A program made the position numbers and the translations under genes. From Caproiciproducens sp. NJN-50 (lineage in GTDB: Bacteria > Bacillota > Clostridia > Oscillospirales > Acutalibacteraceae), in the NCBI RefSeq assembly GCF_004103755.1, contig NZ_CP035283.1, positions 1,364,001-1,428,000 on the forward strand: DNA of 64,000 nucleotides, written 5' to 3'. The notes under the pieces were generated by a model. The model was not told the origin of the DNA. It saw only the letters and a list, made by a program, of their open reading frames with translations, and searched no databases. Shown piece after piece: positions 26,398 through 35,471 of the stretch. Position 1 is the stretch's first letter; each line of letters opens with the position of its first letter.

Positions 26398-27282
26398 TCA
26401 GGGGAACCGGGACTGAACTTCTGCCAGTGTCGGTATGCTGGCGGCGGCACCCTTGTGGGAAACTGCGATCGCCGATGCCTGTGAAGCAAGCTTCATAGCG
26501 TCTCTTAAGCCGCCCTGGCGAAGAATTTCTGAAAGGAAAAAACCGGTGAACGTGTCGCCGGCTCCGGTCGTATCCACCCTCGGCGAAGGGAAAATCGGCT
26601 GGTGGAACCGGTCGCCGCGGTCCAGGCAGACTGCGCCGTCACGGCCCAGCGTAAGCACACACACCGCCCCGGGAAACCTGGCCTGCATCCGATCCAGAAT
26701 CCGGTCGGGCTCCCGTTCGCCCGTCAGTTCAGACCCTTCCACTTCGTTCAGGAAAAACATCGACACTCTGGAAAGATCGCAGGCAAGGATATTCTTGTCA
26801 AACGGCGACGGATTCAGAACGATACGCATTTTTTTACGATAGGCAAGGTCAAGGATGATAGGAATGTCGTTGATCTCGTTTTGGAGCAGAAGGACGTCGC
26901 CTTCAGAGAACCCGGACAGAGCACTCTCTGCATAATCCAATGAAATGCGGCGGTTGCTTCCGCCGTAAAGCAGAATGCAGTTTTGCCCGGAGCGGTCTAC
27001 TTGGATGATGGTGTGGCCGCTTTTTCCGGGCACTGTACGCACCAAAGAAACATCCACCCCGCTGCTGCGGCAGATCTCCAGCAGGCGTCCGCCGTCCTCG
27101 CCGACCATCCCCGCGTGGCAGACCGGCGCTCCTGCGCGTGCCAGCGCCAGAGACTGGTTGAGCCCTTTTCCGCCGCAGAAGACTTCCATGCTCAGCGAGG
27201 CCGTTGTTTCCCCCTCCCTGACAATATGGTCGACCGTATAGACATAGTCATAGTTCAGCGAGCCGAAATTCAAAATCTTCAT
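26398..27282 (-). CDS. rbsK: Ribokinase, PfkB family
   Basis: A 294-residue sugar kinase. FCGGKGLNQSLALARAG near residue 40 is the first PfkB signature, and DTTGAGDTFTGFFLSEIL near residue 245 is the second, with the catalytic aspartate. Ribokinases phosphorylate D-ribose at O5. It follows rbsD with an overlap if the ATG at 27300 is used; I prefer ATG 27282, which has AAGGGA upstream. With RbsD and the RbsABC-like transporter it supports ribose or a similar furanose as one substrate of this operon. Confidence 0.88.
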   Translation of the reverse strand: MKILNFGSLNYDYVYTVDHIVREGETTASLSMEVFCGGKGLNQSLALARAGAPVCHAGMVGEDGGRLLEICRSSGVDVSLVRTVPGKSGHTIIQVDRSGQNCILLYGGSNRRISLDYAESALSGFSEGDVLLLQNEINDIPIILDLAYRKKMRIVLNPSPFDKNILACDLSRVSMFFLNEVEGSELTGEREPDRILDRMQARFPGAVCVLTLGRDGAVCLDRGDRFHQPIFPSPRVDTTGAGDTFTGFFLSEILRQGGLRDAMKLASQASAIAVSHKGAAASIPTLAEVQSRFP

Positions 27283-27296
27283 TTCTGCAGATCCCT

Positions 27297-27698
27297 TCAT
27301 GCGGGGAAGGCAACCCCTGCCCTGCAGATGATATTGGGGAAGGGGGTGAATTCCCCCGTGCGCACGGCGAACTTCACGTTTGCCGACATTTCCTTGAGCC
27401 TGATGTGCGGAATTTTATCACAGGTGGCTTCCGGCAGCTTTCCCTGTATATAGGCAAGAAGCTCCGGGTTTTTCTCGGTGATCTCTTCCGCAAGGGTATA
27501 ATGCTCCACCACTGTTTCCGACAGGATCGCGTCCAGCACCTGACGGAACGTCGGCACACCCCCGCACACTGCCAGATCCACAACCGGCACCCCTTTCGGG
27601 ATGGGCATGCCGGCATCCCCTACCATAAACAGATCCTTGTGACCCAGCGCCGCGATGTATCCGGCAAGCTGGGCGTTCAGCACTCCGCTTTTCTTCAT
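27297..27698 (-). CDS. rbsD: D-ribose pyranase (sugar mutarotase)
   Basis: A 133-residue RbsD/FucU-family protein. GHKDLFMVGDAGMPIP and VVDLAVCGGVPTFRQVL carry the conserved residues, and the ending KFAVRTGEFTPFPNIICRAGV is typical. RbsD interconverts the pyranose and furanose forms of ribose so that ribokinase can use it. ATG 27698 gives the usual N-terminus MKKSGVLN; a longer frame reaches 27791 but overlaps the permease gene. It lies 16 bases after rbsC. Confidence 0.95.
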   Translation of the reverse strand: MKKSGVLNAQLAGYIAALGHKDLFMVGDAGMPIPKGVPVVDLAVCGGVPTFRQVLDAILSETVVEHYTLAEEITEKNPELLAYIQGKLPEATCDKIPHIRLKEMSANVKFAVRTGEFTPFPNIICRAGVAFPA

Positions 27699-27714
27699 TA
27701 CAAGATGACTCCTT

Positions 27715-28749
27715 TTATGTATTGCGCGCCTGCAAGGCGATCTTTGCCTCCATTTTACGCTGGAACTGATCGATGATAACGGCGAGGACAATGACCAAAC
27801 CTTTAATGACCTTCTGCCAGAATTCAGAAACGCCGCACATCACCATGCCGTCGTTGATTACGCCGATGACGAACGCACCGAGGATGGTGCCGCCGATGGT
27901 CCCGACACCGCCCGCCATGGAGGTGCCGCCCAGAACAGCCGCTGCGATTGCGTTCATTTCCCACGAATCACCGGTGTCAGGATGCGCCGCAACCAGTTGA
28001 GCGGACGTGATAATGCCGACGATAGCCGCGCAGATGCCGGAAACGACATAAACAATGATTGTGACTTTGTTGACCTTTACGCCGGAGAGCCTTGCGGCCC
28101 TCTGGTTGCCGCCGACCGCAAGGATGTGCCAGCCGAAGGATGTTTTCTTCAGGATTACCGCCGCGATCGCGGCAATGACAACAAAGATGATCGCCCCATT
28201 GGGGATGCCGAGCGTATTGCTGCCAAACAGGATAAACCCGGTGTTGCCGAGACCCGCCTTGCCGGTGATGTCGGAGAAGGTCGCGCCGTTGCTGCGCAGG
28301 TTGGCAAAGCCGCGCGCAATATACATCATGCCGAGCGTGGCGATAAAAGGCGCCACGTTGAATTTCGTGATTACAATCCCGTTGACCCATCCGATCAGCG
28401 CGCCGACCAGTACGGTAATCAAAAATATGGACGGGACGTTAAAATACAGGGTCACGCCGAACAGGTTGAGCGTAAGCCCTTCCTGGATCAGCCCGCCCGC
28501 GATCATGCCGCCCAGTCCGACGATGGACCCGACCGAGAGGTCGATGCCTCCGGTAATGATGACGTAGGTCATGCCCACCGCAAGAATGCCATAGAGCGCA
28601 ACGTGTTTCGCGATCAGGAGAAGCGTCTCTCCAGCGAGAAAATTCGGGGCCGCGATGCTGAAAAAGGCAACCAGCAAAATCAAAACGATCAGTGTACGTC
28701 CTTTCAGCAACAGCATGACGAGAGATGAATTCGACTGCTTCTTTTTCAT
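27715..28749 (-). CDS. rbsC: Ribose-type ABC transporter permease
   Basis: A 344-residue permease of the RbsC/AraH/XylH family with about ten helices. It has the cytoplasmic loop motif IARGFANL, and VGGNQRAARLSGVKVNKV preceding AAAVLGGTSMAGGVGTIGGT. It forms the membrane channel that works with RbsA and RbsB. The ATG at 28749 with AAAGGAG upstream lies 17 bases after the end of rbsA. Confidence 0.94.
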   Translation of the reverse strand: MKKKQSNSSLVMLLLKGRTLIVLILLVAFFSIAAPNFLAGETLLLIAKHVALYGILAVGMTYVIITGGIDLSVGSIVGLGGMIAGGLIQEGLTLNLFGVTLYFNVPSIFLITVLVGALIGWVNGIVITKFNVAPFIATLGMMYIARGFANLRSNGATFSDITGKAGLGNTGFILFGSNTLGIPNGAIIFVVIAAIAAVILKKTSFGWHILAVGGNQRAARLSGVKVNKVTIIVYVVSGICAAIVGIITSAQLVAAHPDTGDSWEMNAIAAAVLGGTSMAGGVGTIGGTILGAFVIGVINDGMVMCGVSEFWQKVIKGLVIVLAVIIDQFQRKMEAKIALQARNT

Positions 28750-28765
28750 ATAACCAGTTTCTCCT

Positions 28766-30322
28766 TTACTCTTCAGACGATTTGGTGTGGTGGCCCTTGT
28801 AAGAGGCGAGGACCAAATCGTTTTCATTGATTGAGTCGCCGCTCAATTCACCTGTCAAAATGCCGTTGGAAAGAACGAGAATGCGGTTTGCAATTGCGAT
28901 AATCTCTTTGAGCTCGGAGGAAATGACGATGATGGAAAGGCCGCGTTCCGCATACTGGCGGATGATATCGAAGACCTCCGTCTTTGCGCCGATGTCGATT
29001 CCGCGGCTCGGTTCGTCAAGCAGCAGGATCCTCGGTTCGGTCAGAATGCCCTTGCCGATAACCACCTTCTGCTGGTTGCCGCCGGAGAGCGAAAGGATAG
29101 GCAGGTTTTTGTCGGCCACCTTGATATGGATGTCCTTAATCTGTTCGTCGACATTTTTATCTTCCTCTTTCGGGTCCAGAAAAATGCCTTTTACATATCG
29201 CTTTAAGCTGGAAAGCGAGATATTCTTTTCGATGTCCAGCGTCTGCACCAGGCCTTCCCTCTGCCTGTCCTCTGGCACCATGGCAAAGCCGCGTTCGATC
29301 TGCTCCGCGACGCCGTGGATCTTGATCGGCTTTCCTTCCAGGGACACTTCGCCCGTGCTTTCGGGGTGCAGCCCCATGAGGCATTCGAAAAGCTCCGTGC
29401 GGCCGGCGCCCAGCAGGCCGTAAATGCCGAGGACCTCGCCCTTTTTCAGATCGAAGCTGACGTGGTTGACCGTGTACCCGCCGCCGTTTTTCGGCAGGCA
29501 GAGATCCTTGACCTGCAGGACGGTCTCGCGCTTGCTCCAGTCGATATCGCGGTCCAGCTTTGGGTAGGATTTGTCGCTGCCCACCATCTGCTTGACAATC
29601 CAGCCGATATTGATATCCCCGACCTCGGCGTCGGCAACATACTTCCCGTCGCGCAGGATAGTGACATGGTCGCCGATTTCCATGATCTCTTCCAGCCGGT
29701 GGGAAATATAGACAATGGAGATCCCCGCGGCCGTCAGCTCGCGGATGACCTTGAACAGGACTTCCACCTCCTGTTCGCTCAGGGAGGAAGTCGGTTCGTC
29801 CATGATGAGGATTTTCAGATTTTCCTGGACCAGGTTGCGGGCGATTTCGATCATCTGCTGCTGCCCCACGCGCAGGTCTCCGACCAGCGTATACGGGTTC
29901 AGCGGGTGTTCCAGCCGCGCCAGGACTTTTTTCGTCTCTTCAATGTGCTTTTTATTGTCCAGTTCAAAACCGTTTTTCGTTTTCTCGCGGGCCATGAATA
30001 TGTTCTGGTAAACCGAAAGGTTAGGGAAGAGGCTCAGTTCCTGATGAATAATGCCGATGCCGCATTTGCGCGCGTCGTCCGTATTCCGGAAGCTGACTTC
30101 CCCGCCGTCCATGAAAATCTGTCCCGCGCTGGGCTGCTCAATGCCCGCGATAATTTTCATCAGCGTCGATTTGCCCGCTCCGTTTTCCCCGACCAGCACG
30201 TTCACTTTTCCTGTTCTGACATGGAACGAAACCTGATCGAGCGCCTTGGTGCCGGGGTAAATTTTATCGATATGGTCGGCAAACAGGCACACATTCCCGC
30301 TGCCCTTCTCGATCGTCTCCAT
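28766..30322 (-). CDS. rbsA: Ribose-type ABC transporter ATP-binding protein, double ATPase
   Basis: A 518-residue protein with two fused ATPase domains, as in RbsA. Domain one has Walker A GENGAGKST, the signature-like VGQQQMIEIARNL and Walker B LKILIMDEPTSSL. Domain two has a degenerate Walker A GLLGAGRTE, signature LSGGNQQKVVIGKG and Walker B ILLLDEPSRGID. The degenerate second site is normal for this family. It stands between the DUF2291 gene (12 bases) and rbsC. Confidence 0.95.
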   Translation of the reverse strand: METIEKGSGNVCLFADHIDKIYPGTKALDQVSFHVRTGKVNVLVGENGAGKSTLMKIIAGIEQPSAGQIFMDGGEVSFRNTDDARKCGIGIIHQELSLFPNLSVYQNIFMAREKTKNGFELDNKKHIEETKKVLARLEHPLNPYTLVGDLRVGQQQMIEIARNLVQENLKILIMDEPTSSLSEQEVEVLFKVIRELTAAGISIVYISHRLEEIMEIGDHVTILRDGKYVADAEVGDINIGWIVKQMVGSDKSYPKLDRDIDWSKRETVLQVKDLCLPKNGGGYTVNHVSFDLKKGEVLGIYGLLGAGRTELFECLMGLHPESTGEVSLEGKPIKIHGVAEQIERGFAMVPEDRQREGLVQTLDIEKNISLSSLKRYVKGIFLDPKEEDKNVDEQIKDIHIKVADKNLPILSLSGGNQQKVVIGKGILTEPRILLLDEPSRGIDIGAKTEVFDIIRQYAERGLSIIVISSELKEIIAIANRILVLSNGILTGELSGDSINENDLVLASYKGHHTKSSEE

Positions 30323-30333
30323 CTGCGCGCCCC

Positions 30334-30975
30334 CTATTTCGCCTTAATCTGAACCGGCGTAATCCGAATCTCCGTATCGTCGCCGGCTGTAAAGCATCCG
30401 GTGAATTCAATCGTTTTGCCCGTCAGTGAAGCGACGTTTGCGGGGTCGACCGCTTCTTTCTGCACGGTCTTATTGATGCTCTGCGAGATCTGCGCCCACT
30501 GCACCTGGTTCTTGTAGTCTTCATATTTGATAAAACTCAGGCTGTCGCGCACGGAAGTCCCCATATAAACCGGACCGATCTGGATCTTGATGGCCTGTTT
30601 CCCGCTGTAGCCGTCGAGAGACAGCTGCATGGTGCCGGCCTTTTTCTGCTGATCCACCGAAGTCACTTTTCCGGTTCCCTTGACAATAAAATTCACTTCT
30701 CCGCTGGTGCCGGAAGAAAATTTGCCGTATTTTTTCGCGACCGACTGAAGGCTGCCGTTTGCTTCGGTCAGCAGAGTATTCAGGTCGACCGCCTCTTTAG
30801 TCAGTTCCGGAACCGCTTTGGACGCCCATATCTGATCGACGCTGTCTCCTGCGTTGAACGTGGTTTCGCCTGTCAGTTTGCCTTCTTCACCAATTTTAAC
30901 GACCTTGGCGCATCCTGCGAAAGAAGAAACAACAAGCGCAAACGCAAGCAGTGAAGCCGCTATTTTCATTTTCAT
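30334..30975 (-). CDS. DUF2291 lipoprotein associated with sugar ABC transporters
   Basis: A 213-residue exported lipoprotein. The N-terminal signal ends in a lipobox (SSFAGC), so the mature protein would be anchored outside the membrane by a lipid on Cys21. The rest (MGTSVRDSLSFIKYEDYKNQVQWA and the ending TEIRITPVQIK) fits DUF2291, a family regularly found beside ribose-type ABC transporters. Its function is unknown; an accessory to substrate binding or transporter assembly is inference. It separates rbsB from rbsA. Confidence 0.85.
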   Translation of the reverse strand: MKMKIAASLLAFALVVSSFAGCAKVVKIGEEGKLTGETTFNAGDSVDQIWASKAVPELTKEAVDLNTLLTEANGSLQSVAKKYGKFSSGTSGEVNFIVKGTGKVTSVDQQKKAGTMQLSLDGYSGKQAIKIQIGPVYMGTSVRDSLSFIKYEDYKNQVQWAQISQSINKTVQKEAVDPANVASLTGKTIEFTGCFTAGDDTEIRITPVQIKAK

Positions 30976-31059
30976 GTCTTAATTCCCCGTTTCTGGAAAA
31001 CTCAAACTCTCTGATGCCCGTCTTCATGAACGAGCCAATGGCAGTGATTAGGAATATAG

Positions 31060-31098
31060 GGGGCGGGGGAGGTTCCCGGTCGGGACCTCTCCCGCCCC
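31060..31098 (-). promoter_or_regulatory. GC-rich hairpin after rbsB
   Basis: GGGGCGGG at one side and CCCGCCCC at the other form a long imperfect stem (31060-31098) in the 163-base gap after the binding-protein gene. No T run follows on the minus strand, so it is more likely an RNA-stabilising or partial-termination element. Such elements often let a binding protein be made in excess over its permease. Confidence 0.55.
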
Positions 31099-31138
31099 AA
31101 TAAAGAATCAGGAAGAAAAGAACATCTTGCTGTCAGGG

Positions 31139-32179
31139 TCAGTCGGAGTATACGAAGGTATGCAGCTTGTCAACATTGTCTTTTGTGATGATTACACAGT
31201 CAATGAGCTGTTTCTCATCCTTGCCGGTAGAGCCCGTTTTCAGGTACTGGTCGGCCTGCTCCACTGCGGTTGTGGCGATAACGGCGAACTGCTGCAGGGC
31301 CGTACCGACCATGTTTCCCGACTTGATCTGGGCCGCGGCCTCGTCGGAACCGTCGACGCCGACAATCTTGATGTCTTTCTTGCCGGATTCCTTGACGGCA
31401 GCGGCGGCGCCGACCGCCATGGTGTCATTGCCGCAGACGATTCCCTTTATGTTCGGGTGGGACTGCAGAATGGTTTCGGTCTTGTCGTAAGCCTGAGTCT
31501 GCTCCCAGTTGGCCGTCTGAGTCTCAACGCATTTCATGTCGGTGTACTGGTCGATGACCTCATGGAACGCGCTGGAGCGTACGCCTGCGTTCGTGTCGGA
31601 GTCCTTGCCTTTCAACTCGGCGTATTCGCCTTTTTCGCCCATGGCTTCGACAAATTTTTCGGCGATGCCTTTCGCGCCCTGATAGTTGTTCGCGACGATC
31701 TGGGCGATGGCGACGCCGGACTGGTTGATTTCACGGTCGATCAGGAAAGTCGGAATATTGGCGTCGGCCGCTTTCTTGACGGCGGCCACAGTGGCGTCGG
31801 CGCCCGCGTTGTCACAGATAATGGCGGCCGCTTTATCTGCAATGGCATTGTCGAACAACTCGCTTTGTTTGTTGGCGTCATCGTCATGCGAAACGGCTTT
31901 GACCTCGTAACCCAGGGCCTTTGCCTTTGTGGATGCGTTGTCGGCCTCGGCCTTAAACGCGGGGTTTGAGATCGACGGAGTGATGATATAGATGATTTTG
32001 GAACTGCCGCCTGTCAGACGTTTTTGTGTGGCGGCGGACGACGATGCCTGTGAGGAAGTTTCCTCCGGCTGTGCCGCCGCGGAAGACGCTGCGGACGACC
32101 CGTTGGAACTGCAGCCTGTGAAAATTGCGCCGGTCATAATAGCCGACATAAAGATCGCTGTGGTTCTTCTGAGTTTCAT
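31139..32179 (-). CDS. rbsB: Sugar ABC transporter substrate-binding lipoprotein, ribose type
   Basis: A 346-residue binding protein. A lipoprotein signal ends IFTGC (Cys22), then a Ser/Ala/Gln-rich linker leads into the RbsB-like type 1 periplasmic fold from about residue 62 (IIYIITPSISNPAFKAEAD). FLIDREIN, GIVCGNDTMAVGAAAAV and IVGVDGSDEAAAQIK are the usual ligand-site segments. It captures the sugar outside the membrane and hands it to RbsC. It is followed by a strong hairpin and preceded by the FGGY kinase gene. Confidence 0.93.
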   Translation of the reverse strand: MKLRRTTAIFMSAIMTGAIFTGCSSNGSSAASSAAAQPEETSSQASSSAATQKRLTGGSSKIIYIITPSISNPAFKAEADNASTKAKALGYEVKAVSHDDDANKQSELFDNAIADKAAAIICDNAGADATVAAVKKAADANIPTFLIDREINQSGVAIAQIVANNYQGAKGIAEKFVEAMGEKGEYAELKGKDSDTNAGVRSSAFHEVIDQYTDMKCVETQTANWEQTQAYDKTETILQSHPNIKGIVCGNDTMAVGAAAAVKESGKKDIKIVGVDGSDEAAAQIKSGNMVGTALQQFAVIATTAVEQADQYLKTGSTGKDEKQLIDCVIITKDNVDKLHTFVYSD

Positions 32180-32208
32180 ACAAATTCCCCCTAAAAAATT
32201 TTTAAAAC

Positions 32209-33714
32209 TTAACAGGGTATTGCCCTGTGTTTTACTTCATGATGCAGCGCCAGCGCCACCGCCTGCTTCCATCCGGAGAGAAGTCTCTCCCGCTCCGCCG
32301 CAGGCATCTTGCTTCTGTATTCCGTAAGATAGGCCCGATCGAAAATCTTCTCGCCGTCATACAGCCCGGCCGAAATGCCCGCTGTAAACGCCGCGCCCAT
32401 GCCCGAAAGCTCCTGCAGACCGGGAATGCGGACCGGCAGCCCGATCAGGTCGCTCTGAAACTGCATCAGGTATCCGTCTCCGGTCGGGCCTCCGTCGGCG
32501 CGCAGCTCCGTAATGGGAAGACCGGACTGCCCGCGCATGCTTTCCACGATGTCCGTGATCTGGTACGCAATGCAATTCTCTGCGGCCCGCACGACTTCCG
32601 CTTTTCCTGTCGTACGGGTCATGCCCGTCATCACGGCAGTCGCCGCGCTGTCCCAGTAGGGCGCTCCCAGCCCCGTGAAAGCCGGCACCAGATAGGTGCG
32701 GTCATCCGGGTTCGCTTTTTCCGCCAGGGACTGCGCTTCCGCGGCCGACTGAATCAGGTGAAGGTCGTTCTTCAGCCAGGAAATCACGGCGCCGGTGTAG
32801 TTGATGTTTCCTTCAAGAACATAATCGACTTTGCCATCCATTCCCCAGGCCAGCGAGGTGACGACATCTTTGCCGAAAACCGGCCGGCTGCCGATATTCA
32901 TCATCACGGAAGAACCCGTGCCATAGGTAGCCTTCACCATGCCGGGACGCAGACAGCCCTGGCCGAACAGGGCGCCGTGACTGTCGCCGAGTACGCCGCA
33001 GATCGGAACGGGCCTTGGCAGAAAGCCTTCAAAATCCGTTTCGCCGAAGACGCTGTCGGAGCCGCAGACCTGTGCGAGACAATGTTTCGGAATTCCAAAC
33101 GCCCTGCATAGTTCCTCATCCCATCGAAGAGAAGAAATATTGAAAAGCTGCGTCCGCGATGCGTTTGAATAATCGGTTTTAAAAGCGCGGCCTCCGGTCA
33201 GGCGGTAGACAAGCCAACTGTCAACCGTTCCCATGCAGAGGGATCCCTCTGCGGCCTTTCGCTTGGCGTCCTGCACATTTTCCAGAATCCAGGCCAGCTT
33301 TGCCGCCGAAAAATACGGTGAAAGAGGAAGGCCGGTTGCCTGTTTCACCCGCTGCGCGAAATCCCCCGTGTCCAGCCGGCGGCAGATCCCGGCGCCGCGC
33401 GCACACTGCCAGACAATGGCGTTATAAACCGGTTTTCCGGACGCGCGGTCCCACGCGAGAGCCGTTTCCCGCTGGTTGCTGATGCCGACCGCCAGAATCT
33501 GCTCTTTCGCGATGCCGGCCTTTTCCGCAACATCACGCACGGCCGCCAGGGTATTGACGTAAATCTCTTCCGGGTCATGCTCTACCCAGCCGCGGTCGTT
33601 AACAATCTGCGCGTGCGCGCGGTCGCAGCGGGCAATCAGATGTCCGTCCCCGTCAAACAGCAGCCCTTTCGTCCCCTGTGTGCTTTGGTCCACCGCCAGA
33701 ATGTACTTATCCAT
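32209..33714 (-). CDS. FGGY-family carbohydrate kinase
   Basis: A 501-residue kinase with the two-domain FGGY fold. The N-terminal phosphate loop is AVDQSTQGTKGLLFDGDG, followed by the family text WVEHDPEEIYVN, and the ATP-binding region includes TYGTGSSVMMNIG and LRADGGPTGDGYLMQFQSDL. It is near glycerol kinases in length and layout but has DQSTQGTKG instead of the DQGTTSSRA-like loop of GlpK, so a pentulose, tetrulose or similar ketose is a better guess. It overlaps the transketolase C subunit by eight bases and probably phosphorylates the product of the isomerase (inference). Confidence 0.85.
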   Translation of the reverse strand: MDKYILAVDQSTQGTKGLLFDGDGHLIARCDRAHAQIVNDRGWVEHDPEEIYVNTLAAVRDVAEKAGIAKEQILAVGISNQRETALAWDRASGKPVYNAIVWQCARGAGICRRLDTGDFAQRVKQATGLPLSPYFSAAKLAWILENVQDAKRKAAEGSLCMGTVDSWLVYRLTGGRAFKTDYSNASRTQLFNISSLRWDEELCRAFGIPKHCLAQVCGSDSVFGETDFEGFLPRPVPICGVLGDSHGALFGQGCLRPGMVKATYGTGSSVMMNIGSRPVFGKDVVTSLAWGMDGKVDYVLEGNINYTGAVISWLKNDLHLIQSAAEAQSLAEKANPDDRTYLVPAFTGLGAPYWDSAATAVMTGMTRTTGKAEVVRAAENCIAYQITDIVESMRGQSGLPITELRADGGPTGDGYLMQFQSDLIGLPVRIPGLQELSGMGAAFTAGISAGLYDGEKIFDRAYLTEYRSKMPAAERERLLSGWKQAVALALHHEVKHRAIPC

Positions 33715-34645
33715 GAGGCATGACCCCTTCGGCCGCTTCCGCAATTCCCGCGGCGTTCAGGCCGTAATAGTCGAAAACCTCTTTCGACGTGCCCGTGACC
33801 ACCGGGGAATCCGGCAGGGTCAGGCTCCTGACGCGGGCGGGATGTTCGGCCGCGACGATCTGGCTGACCATGGAGCCCATGCCCCCGAAGGCAGTATGCT
33901 CTTCGACCGTGACGATGCCGCGTGTTTCGGAAGCGGCCTTCAGCACGGCTTCCCGGTCGATGGGTTTCACGCAGTACATGTCCAGCACGCGTGCGGAAAC
34001 GCCCTTTTCCGCCAGAAGCGCCGCCGCGTCTTTCGCGGGCCTGACCATTTCGCCGTAGGCGATGAGCGTCACGTCGTCGCCGCCGCGCACCAGCGTGGCA
34101 CGATCCATTTCAAACGGGACATTGCCCTCTTCATAAACATCCTCCACGGCATTGCGTCCCACACGCACATAGGCCGGTTCCCCGCCCCTCAGCAGCGCCC
34201 GAATCAGGCACTCCGTCTGGAAGCGGTCGCTCGGCAGGTAGACGCGGAGTCCCGGGATGGAAGCCATGGTTGCGATATCGTTGGTCGAATGGTGCGTCAT
34301 GCCGAGCGCGCCGTAGCTGATGCCTCCGCTGATGCCGACGAGCGTGACATTGGTGTGGGAGTAGGCGACGTCCACCTTCACCTGTTCCATGCTGCGCGTG
34401 GAAAGGAAACTCGCCGGGGAGACGGCAAAGCATTTTTTACCGCAGCGGGCAAGACCGGCGCTGACGGAAACCAGGCTCTGCTCGGCGATGCCGACTTCCA
34501 CGAACTGTTCCGGGAACGCCTCCGCGAAGCCGGTCATGGAGCCGGAGCCGCGCGAGTCGCTGCACAGCACGACGATATTTCTGTCCCTGCCCGCCTCGTC
34601 CATCAGGACGCTGCAGATGACCTGCTTGTTTGCAACCTTATTCAT
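33707..34645 (-). CDS. Transketolase, C-terminal subunit (copy 2)
   Basis: A 312-residue protein matching the pyrimidine-binding and C-terminal domains of transketolase. The catalytic glutamate is in FVEVGIAEQS, with THHSTNDIATMASIPGLRVYLP and VLDMYCVKPIDREAV following. It overlaps the N-terminal subunit by four bases (ATGA), so the halves are made together. It differs clearly from the copy at 8106-9074 (for example HTAFGGMGS against HSINGGLGG), so the two pairs are old paralogues and not a recent duplication. Confidence 0.92.
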   Translation of the reverse strand: MNKVANKQVICSVLMDEAGRDRNIVVLCSDSRGSGSMTGFAEAFPEQFVEVGIAEQSLVSVSAGLARCGKKCFAVSPASFLSTRSMEQVKVDVAYSHTNVTLVGISGGISYGALGMTHHSTNDIATMASIPGLRVYLPSDRFQTECLIRALLRGGEPAYVRVGRNAVEDVYEEGNVPFEMDRATLVRGGDDVTLIAYGEMVRPAKDAAALLAEKGVSARVLDMYCVKPIDREAVLKAASETRGIVTVEEHTAFGGMGSMVSQIVAAEHPARVRSLTLPDSPVVTGTSKEVFDYYGLNAAGIAEAAEGVMPHG

Positions 34646-35466
34646 AGCGCGGATTTCCTCTTTTCTTCCAGTTCCCTCATGGCCTGGGCGTATTCCTCCT
34701 GTGTGGGCAGGCGGTGGTGCCATCCGGCCTTGTTTTCCATGAACGACACGCCGCAGCCCTTGGTCGTGTTCGCGATGATGACCGTTGGCTTCCCTTTCGC
34801 GGCTTTCGCAAGCTCCACGGCGTTGCAGACCGCCGTCACGTCGTTTCCGGGAATGGAGAGCGTGTTCCAGCCGAACGCCGCCCAGCGTTCCTCCTGGCTG
34901 TCCTGCTTCATGACCTCTTCCGTACCGCCGGAAATCTGGAGGCGGTTGCGGTCCACGAGCGCGGTGAGATTGTCGAGCCCATAATTTGCGCCGGCCATGA
35001 CGCCCTCCCAGACGGAGCCTTCGGCAAGCTCGCCGTCGCCCAGCACGGTGTAAACGCGGTACGGCGCACCGTCCATGCGGGCGGCCAGCGCCATGCCCAC
35101 CGCCAGGGAAAGGCCGTGGCCCAGCGAACCGGAATTCATTTCCACACCCGGGACCTTGTTGTTCGGGTGTCCGATAAATTTCGACAGATACCTGGAATAT
35201 GTATCAAACAGCTCCTGCTTCGGGAAATATCCCTTGTCTGCCAGAATGCAGTACAGAGCCTCCACGGAGTGTCCCTTGCTGAGAATGAAGCGGTCGCGGA
35301 GCGGGTCGTTTACGTTTTCCGGCGTACAGTTCATCTCCCGGTAATAGAGCGCCACCAGGATATCCGTTTCGCTCAGATCCCCGCCGATGTGCCCGCCGCC
35401 GGCCTTGCGGATCAGGGTGACGACGTCCTCTCGGATTTGCCAGGCTTTTTCTTTCAGATTCACCAT
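34642..35466 (-). CDS. Transketolase, N-terminal subunit (copy 2)
   Basis: A 274-residue diphosphate-binding half of transketolase, with GGGHIGGDLSETDILVALYY, NSGSLGHGLSLAVGMAL and the thiamine motif GDGELAEGSVWEG leading to LVDRN. ATG 35466 has AGGGGGG at good spacing; an ATG at 35475 is too close to it. The isomerase gene ends five to eight bases upstream. With the kinase and isomerase it may take a pentulose 5-phosphate into central metabolism (inference). Confidence 0.92.
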   Translation of the reverse strand: MVNLKEKAWQIREDVVTLIRKAGGGHIGGDLSETDILVALYYREMNCTPENVNDPLRDRFILSKGHSVEALYCILADKGYFPKQELFDTYSRYLSKFIGHPNNKVPGVEMNSGSLGHGLSLAVGMALAARMDGAPYRVYTVLGDGELAEGSVWEGVMAGANYGLDNLTALVDRNRLQISGGTEEVMKQDSQEERWAAFGWNTLSIPGNDVTAVCNAVELAKAAKGKPTVIIANTTKGCGVSFMENKAGWHHRLPTQEEYAQAMRELEEKRKSAL

Positions 35467-35471
35467 GCCGA

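Noticed and set aside
32209..33714. Glycerol kinase as a firm call for the FGGY gene
   Set aside because: The phosphate loop differs from GlpK and the operon has sugar isomerase and transporter genes but no glycerol genes.
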